DNA of 64,000 bases from Bradyrhizobium lablabi (GTDB taxonomy: Bacteria; Pseudomonadota; Alphaproteobacteria; Rhizobiales; Xanthobacteraceae): positions 248,001 through 312,000 of the forward strand of contig NZ_JAFCLN010000005.1 of NCBI RefSeq assembly GCF_018129385.1, written 5' to 3'. The notes below the pieces were generated by a model. That model did no database searches and was not told the origin of the DNA. It saw only the letters and a list, made by a program, of their open reading frames with translations. The position numbers and the translations under genes were made by a program. Shown piece by piece: positions 59,958 to 64,000 of the stretch. Position 1 is the stretch's first letter, and the number at the start of each line of letters is the position of its first letter.

Positions 59958-61190
59958 ATGACGGGACGACTTGGCGAAACCGCTCTCTGGCTTTGGCTCG
60001 CGGCATTCGGTGTCCTTTCAATCACCTCCGCACAAGCGCAAACCGCGAATGCAAAGCCGATCAAGATCGGCGTGCTCGGCGATATGTCCGGCTACAACGC
60101 CGATATTTCCGGCAAGGGCGCCGTGGAAGCCGTCAAGATGGCCGTGGAAGATTTCGGCGGAAACGTTCTTGGACGGCCGATCGAAGTGGTCAGCGCCGAT
60201 CACCAGAACAAACCCGACATCGCATCGAACATCGCCCGCCGCTGGTACGACACCGAGGATGTCGAGGTCATTACCGACATCGTCGGCTCCGGCAATTCGC
60301 TGGCTGTGATGTCGCTGGCCAACGAGCGAAAGAAGCTCGCCTTTCCGGTGAATGCATCGTCTTCCGACATCAATGGAAAATTCTGCAACCCATACACGTT
60401 GCAATACAACTTCGATTCCTACGCCCTGGCCAAGGCGACAACCAAGGCGATCCTGAAAACCGGCGGCGATAGCTGGTTCTTCGTGACGGCGGACTACACA
60501 TTCGGTCACACGACCCAGAAAGACGTCGAGGCCTTTGTGAAGGAAGGTGGCGGAAAAGTACTCGGTGCGGTGCGCCATCCCGCGGGAACCGCGGATTTCT
60601 CGTCGTTTATTCTGGCTGCTCAGGCTTCGGGAGCAAAGGTGATCGCACTTGCGAATGCGAGCAGCGATACCGTGAACTCGATCAGGACGGCCAGCGAGTA
60701 CGGAATCACCCGGGGCGGCAAGCAGACCCTGGCCGGCATGCTCTACTTCATCTCGGATACGCATGCGCTGGGCCTCAATCTGGCGCAGGGGCTCACCTTC
60801 ACGACGTCCTTTTATTGGGACATGAATGATGAAACCCGCGCCTGGTCGAAGCGGTACTTCGCGCGCGTGGGGAAGATGCCGACCATGGTGCATGCGGCGA
60901 ACTATTCCGCAATCATGCACTATCTCAACAACGTCAAGGCGACGGGCTCGCTCGATGCCGACACGGTGATGGCCTCGATGAAGAAGATGCCGATCAACGA
61001 TTTCTATACCAAGGGCGGGAAGATCCGGGACGATGGGCTGATGATCCACGATCTGTTTCTGATGCAGGTCAAGGCGCCCCAGGAAAGCAAGTATGATTGG
61101 GATTACTACAAGCTGATCGCCAAGGTTCCCGCGGAGGAGGCGTTTCGGCCCGCAAGCGAAAGTCAGTGTCCCTTGCTCAAGAAGAGCTAA
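59958..61190 (+). CDS. Branched-chain amino acid-type ABC transporter binding protein
   Basis: A 410-residue periplasmic receptor. Signal peptide (LWLWLAAFGVLSITSAQAQT) followed by the LivJ-type fold: PIKIGVLGDMSGYNADISGK, AVKMAVEDFGG, GSGNSLAVMSLANERKK, and the second lobe around FFVTADYTFGHTTQKDVEAF. Such receptors bind amino acids, amides or aromatic acids. No Liv permease or ATPase genes are adjacent, so it must use another set or function as an orphan. GAAGGAAACG precedes the ATG. It lies 158 bases after the LysR gene and 45 before the cupin. Confidence 0.92.
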   Translation: MTGRLGETALWLWLAAFGVLSITSAQAQTANAKPIKIGVLGDMSGYNADISGKGAVEAVKMAVEDFGGNVLGRPIEVVSADHQNKPDIASNIARRWYDTEDVEVITDIVGSGNSLAVMSLANERKKLAFPVNASSSDINGKFCNPYTLQYNFDSYALAKATTKAILKTGGDSWFFVTADYTFGHTTQKDVEAFVKEGGGKVLGAVRHPAGTADFSSFILAAQASGAKVIALANASSDTVNSIRTASEYGITRGGKQTLAGMLYFISDTHALGLNLAQGLTFTTSFYWDMNDETRAWSKRYFARVGKMPTMVHAANYSAIMHYLNNVKATGSLDADTVMASMKKMPINDFYTKGGKIRDDGLMIHDLFLMQVKAPQESKYDWDYYKLIAKVPAEEAFRPASESQCPLLKKS

Positions 61191-61235
61191 CCCCTCGCGC
61201 TTGATCCCTGATGGTCCTTCGTCCTGGAGCAAGAC

Positions 61236-61619
61236 ATGAGCGTCGAAAAGTATCTGGTTAAAGCTGGAGCGGTGAAGGGCTATTCACCCGCGAACCATCA
61301 TCACACCGTGAATTCCCGGTTGATCGGCCGAGACAATGTCGGGGCCCGGAACCTGGAAGTGGTGCTGGGCGTCATGGAGCGCGGTCCGGGAGCGCTCCCT
61401 CATGCGCACCCCGAACTCGAGCAGGTCTGCTATTTGCTGGAAGGCCGCGCGCACGTCACGGTAAACGATGCGGCGTTCGACATGGAGCCGGGCGACTGCT
61501 GCTTCTTTCCAGCCAAAGCGAAACATTCGTTCGTCGTTACCAGCGAAGGTACGACGCGCGTGCTCGTTATTTACTCTCCGCCCTACGAGGAAAACCCGCG
61601 CCACGTCAGTCTGGATTAG
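61236..61619 (+). CDS. Cupin-domain protein
   Basis: A 127-residue single cupin: [20 protein letters not shown] and [20 protein letters not shown] give the two metal-site motifs (His, His, Glu, His). It could be a small dioxygenase, isomerase or sensor; the substrate is unknown. GGAG precedes the ATG. It is 45 bases after the binding-protein gene, likely the same operon. Its stop overlaps the stop of aat by four bases. Confidence 0.82.
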   Translation: MSVEKYLVKAGAVKGYSPANHHHTVNSRLIGRDNVGARNLEVVLGVMERGPGALPHAHPELEQVCYLLEGRAHVTVNDAAFDMEPGDCCFFPAKAKHSFVVTSEGTTRVLVIYSPPYEENPRHVSLD

Positions 61620-62296
61620 TTTCTTTCCGCCACGAGCTCGAGCGCGCGCACGCCGCTGAGGGGCTGCGCGGGCGGCAATTTCAGGAAATCGGCGGGCTCG
61701 CCTGCGATGGCGCGGTCGAGCAGGACGCGATAGCGGCGGCGCGGGATCTCGACGGCCCCGAAAGTGCGCAGATGCTCGGTGACGTATTGGGTGTCGAGCA
61801 GCTCAAAACCGCCGGCGATCAGCCGCGCCACCAGATGCACCAGCGCGACCTTCGAGGCATCGCGCGCGGTGTGGAACATGCTCTCGCCGAAGAAGGCGCG
61901 TCCCAGGCTGACGCCGTATAATCCGCCGACGAGATTGCCGTCCTGCCAAGCCTCGATGCTGTGGCAATGGCCGAGCTCGTGCAGCCCGCTATAGAGGTCG
62001 CGGATGCGCCTGTTGATCCAGGTGTCCTCGCGGCCCTCGGCCGGCGCGGCGCAGCCTGCGATCACCGCCTTGAAGGCGGTGTTGGCGGTGACGGTGAACT
62101 CGTCCGACCGCACGGTGCGGGCCAGGCGCGAGGCAATGCGAAAGCCGTCGAGCGGAATCACGCCCCGCATCTCCGGCTCGACCCAGAACAGCGAGGGATC
62201 GTCGACGCTCTCGGCCATCGGGAAGATGCCGCAGGCATAGGCGCGCAGCAGCACTTCGGGCGTGATTTCGGCAGAGGCGGAGTCGCGGGACGTCAT
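61616..62296 (-). CDS. aat: Leucyl/phenylalanyl-tRNA-protein transferase Aat
   Basis: A 226-residue enzyme that adds Leu or Phe to proteins with N-terminal Arg/Lys, marking them for ClpS/ClpAP degradation (N-degron pathway). Family motifs: [97 protein letters not shown] and [20 protein letters not shown]. Length is standard. It ends convergent with the cupin gene. Confidence 0.95.
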   Translation of the reverse strand: MTSRDSASAEITPEVLLRAYACGIFPMAESVDDPSLFWVEPEMRGVIPLDGFRIASRLARTVRSDEFTVTANTAFKAVIAGCAAPAEGREDTWINRRIRDLYSGLHELGHCHSIEAWQDGNLVGGLYGVSLGRAFFGESMFHTARDASKVALVHLVARLIAGGFELLDTQYVTEHLRTFGAVEIPRRRYRVLLDRAIAGEPADFLKLPPAQPLSGVRALELVAERN

Positions 62297-62329
62297 GGCG
62301 GCAGGATAGCAGGGCGGCGATGGTCCGCG

Positions 62330-63418
62330 CTAGCCAGCCGCCGCATTCGCCGATTTCGGCGTGGCGGCGATACGGCTGAAGCGCACGAGCACGCGGGTGC
62401 CGCTATGGGCGGGATCGCGGTCGACGCTGGCTTCCAGCTTCTGCGCCATCGCGGAGACGATACGCTGACCCATGCCGGTGGAACGCGGGTCGGCCTTGAC
62501 GGCAAGGCCGACGCCTTCGTCCGATATCGACAGCAGGATATCCTTGCCTTGCGCGCTGAGCTCGACATGGATGGGACCGGCGCCGTCGGGATAGGCGTAT
62601 TTCACCGCGTTCATGACGAGCTCGTTGACGATGATGCCGATCGCGACCGCCCGGTCCGGATCGATCTCGATCGGCTCGGCCTTCAGCGTCAGCCGCGACA
62701 TCTTGTTGCCTTCGGCGGAACGGCGGAGGTCTTCGAGCAGCGCGTCGAGATACTGGTTGAGCAGCACGGTCTTGAGGTCTTGCGAGGTATAGAGCCGGCG
62801 GTGCACCTGCGCGACCGCGGCGACGCGGCCCATCGCATTGGTCAGTGCAGCCTTGACCTCGTCCTGCGAGGCGGTGCTCGCCTGTAGATGCAGCAGCGAG
62901 GCAATGATCTGTAGCGAGTTGCCGACGCGGTGATTGACCTCGCGCAACAATAGCTCGCGCTCGGCGGCGAGCGCGGCGTAGCGGTCGCGCGAGGCATGCA
63001 CCTCGGCTTCGGCCTCGTCGCGCGCCTTCTGGATCTGCGCCTGGCGCAGCGCGCCGTTGACGGCAACCTGGAGCAGGGGGATGAACTCGCCCTGCGTATC
63101 CTTGACCAGATAATCGGCGGCGCCGGCCTTCAGCGCGGTGACCGCGATCGCCGAATCCTGCGAGGCCGTGACGAACACCACGGGCGGTGCGTCCGCGATC
63201 GCGAGGATCCGCTCCAGCGTCTCCAGCCCGTCGAGTCCCGGCATGTACTGGTCGAGCGCGACGACATCGATGCCGCCCTGCGCCAGACGATCGAGCCCCT
63301 GCTGCCCGCTGGCCGCGTGGACGACGCGCAGGCCAAACCGCGTCAGGCCGCGCTCGACCAGGCGGGCGAGCGCCTCGTCGTCGTCGATATACAGGACTGT
63401 GGGCGTGGTTGCTGTCAT
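62330..63418 (-). CDS. Receiver-HisKA_2 hybrid histidine kinase
   Basis: A 362-residue soluble protein. An N-terminal receiver (Asp 56 in VALDQYMPGLDGLETLE, Lys 106) is linked by a coiled coil to a HisKA_2 dimerisation domain with His 163 in LLREVNHRVGNSLQIIASLL and a HATPase_c domain (IIVNELVMNAVKYAYP, SDEGVGLAVKADPRSTGMGQ). This is the cytoplasmic receiver-kinase type found with stress/light signalling. The start overlaps the stop of the preceding receiver gene by four bases (ATGA). Confidence 0.92.
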   Translation of the reverse strand: MTATTPTVLYIDDDEALARLVERGLTRFGLRVVHAASGQQGLDRLAQGGIDVVALDQYMPGLDGLETLERILAIADAPPVVFVTASQDSAIAVTALKAGAADYLVKDTQGEFIPLLQVAVNGALRQAQIQKARDEAEAEVHASRDRYAALAAERELLLREVNHRVGNSLQIIASLLHLQASTASQDEVKAALTNAMGRVAAVAQVHRRLYTSQDLKTVLLNQYLDALLEDLRRSAEGNKMSRLTLKAEPIEIDPDRAVAIGIIVNELVMNAVKYAYPDGAGPIHVELSAQGKDILLSISDEGVGLAVKADPRSTGMGQRIVSAMAQKLEASVDRDPAHSGTRVLVRFSRIAATPKSANAAAG

Positions 63419-63855
63419 GGGGCTGCGGGTGGAACCTGGATGACGGAGAAGAACAGGCCGAGTTGCCGGATGGCGTTGGCAAAGCTTTCGTAATTCACGG
63501 GCTTGGTGATGTAGACATTACAACCAAGCTCGTAGCAGCGCTTTATCTCCTGAGAATCATCGGTTGTGGTCAGAACCACGACCGGCGTCGTCTTCAGGTT
63601 GGGGTTTTCCTTGACCCTTTTGAGGATATCGATGCCGGTCATGTCCGGCAGGTTCAAATCAAGCAGAATCAACAGGGGCTCGCCCTTGCGGGCTGTGGCG
63701 GTCCCATCCTTTCCGAACAGATAGTCGGTGGCGGCTGTACCATTGCTGAACGCCACGATCTCATTATTGACGCCGGATCGCCGGATATTGCGCTCGATCA
63801 GCCGGGCGTGGCCTTCGTCGTCCTCGATCATGATGATGGTGACGGGATTGCTCAT
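63415..63855 (-). CDS. Single-domain response regulator (Rcp1-like)
   Basis: A 146-residue receiver: IIMIEDDEGHARLIERNIRR, phospho-acceptor Asp 66 in LLILLDLNLPDMTGIDILKR, TTTDDSQEI switch and Lys in VYITKPV. The long insert before Asp 66 (FGKDGTATARKGEP) is typical of Rcp1-like receivers that partner phytochrome and bacteriophytochrome kinases. ATG 63855 overlaps the stop of the upstream kinase gene, and its own stop overlaps the next start, so three genes are translationally coupled. Confidence 0.92.
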   Translation of the reverse strand: MSNPVTIIMIEDDEGHARLIERNIRRSGVNNEIVAFSNGTAATDYLFGKDGTATARKGEPLLILLDLNLPDMTGIDILKRVKENPNLKTTPVVVLTTTDDSQEIKRCYELGCNVYITKPVNYESFANAIRQLGLFFSVIQVPPAAP

Positions 63856-64000
63856 GTATCCTTGTTCCGGTTGGTTGCTGCCCAATTGATCGGCAGCGTT
63901 ATCGTGAAAGTGCTTCCGCTGCCAAGCTCGGACGCGACCGACATGGTTCCACCGAGCCGGCGCACCAGTGCCCGTACATGTGCGAGGCCAATGCCCTGGC
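63852..64000 (-). CDS. Sensor histidine kinase, C-terminal end; rest outside the window
   Basis: The minus-strand frame from the window edge encodes the end of a HATPase_c domain: QGIGLAHVRALVRRLGGTMS, VASELGSGSTFTITLPINWA, then a short tail and stop. The gene is therefore cut by the window edge and its upstream domains are unknown; partners suggest a phytochrome-like or PAS kinase. The stop TGA lies within the ATG of the receiver gene. Confidence 0.85.
   Translation of the reverse strand, partial: QGIGLAHVRALVRRLGGTMSVASELGSGSTFTITLPINWAATNRNKDT

Noticed and set aside
1..64000. CRISPR array, tRNA, rRNA or intact insertion sequence
   Set aside because: No regularly spaced direct repeats, no cloverleaf-like sequence with CCA end and no transposase frame were recognised.

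Overview
The window looks like a chromosomal segment of a Bradyrhizobium-type alphaproteobacterium (Nitrobacteraceae). The evidence is the high G+C content, the eukaryote-type glutamine synthetase GlnII, a B12-dependent class II ribonucleotide reductase, a GapR-type nucleoid protein, NDUFA12, many lineage-type small proteins (DUF982, DUF2312, DUF6894, BA14K-like) and dense dispersed palindromic repeats of the kind that litter Bradyrhizobium intergenic regions. The assignment rests on recognised protein families and repeats; no search was run.

Layout. 1-8 kb: end of glnII with a strong terminator, a two-domain GrlR-like gene coupled to a ModA-like binding protein, a Sel1-repeat protein, a small DMT transporter, a second two-domain GrlR-like gene, an ABC-F ATPase, an MBL-fold hydrolase and small secreted proteins. 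8-31 kb: a hybrid histidine kinase divergent from a DUF2778/DUF982 pair, then mostly single metabolic or envelope genes (flavin reductase, SDR, PdxY, RlpA, YjdM, a serine hydrolase, cupin, amidohydrolase, a Bug-type binding protein, a ROK-type kinase, a phasin, a second RlpA-like protein) separated by REP-like palindromes and one long repeat-rich, gene-free kilobase (28.8-29.8 kb). 31.3 kb: gapR (DUF2312). 31.7-34.6 kb: an A+T-richer three-gene cassette (DUF5343 protein, Swt1-like HEPN protein, PD-(D/E)XK nuclease-like protein), lodged between a repeat and the nrdJ terminator; it is the best candidate for an undescribed, defence-like system. 34.7-38.5 kb: nrdJ with a long leader and a possible NrdR box. 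39.3-39.8 kb: a frameshifted, internally deleted EamA pseudogene. 40-47 kb: a secreted Tyr/Gly-rich protein, a third GrlR-like gene, a two-cupin oxalate decarboxylase, a CHASE3 hybrid kinase with its receiver protein, an intact EamA transporter and a Gly-rich BA14K-like protein.

47.5-62.3 kb: NDUFA12, the DUF2155 protein and aat, which I believe lie close together in many relatives, are separated here by two blocks. The first holds an InhA-like/GlxA-like divergent pair and an SDR-esterase-antiporter run. The second holds an unknown 452-residue protein, an amidase divergent from a LysR regulator, a branched-chain-amino-acid-type binding protein and a cupin, with a perfect 7-7-7 palindrome in the amidase/LysR control region. 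62.3-64 kb: a tightly overlapping signalling operon (a kinase cut by the window edge, a single-domain receiver, and a receiver-HisKA_2 kinase).

No rRNA, tRNA, CRISPR array or intact insertion sequence was seen. Start codons were chosen by Shine-Dalgarno sequence, signal peptide and family N-terminus, so several genes begin inside the longest open frame.
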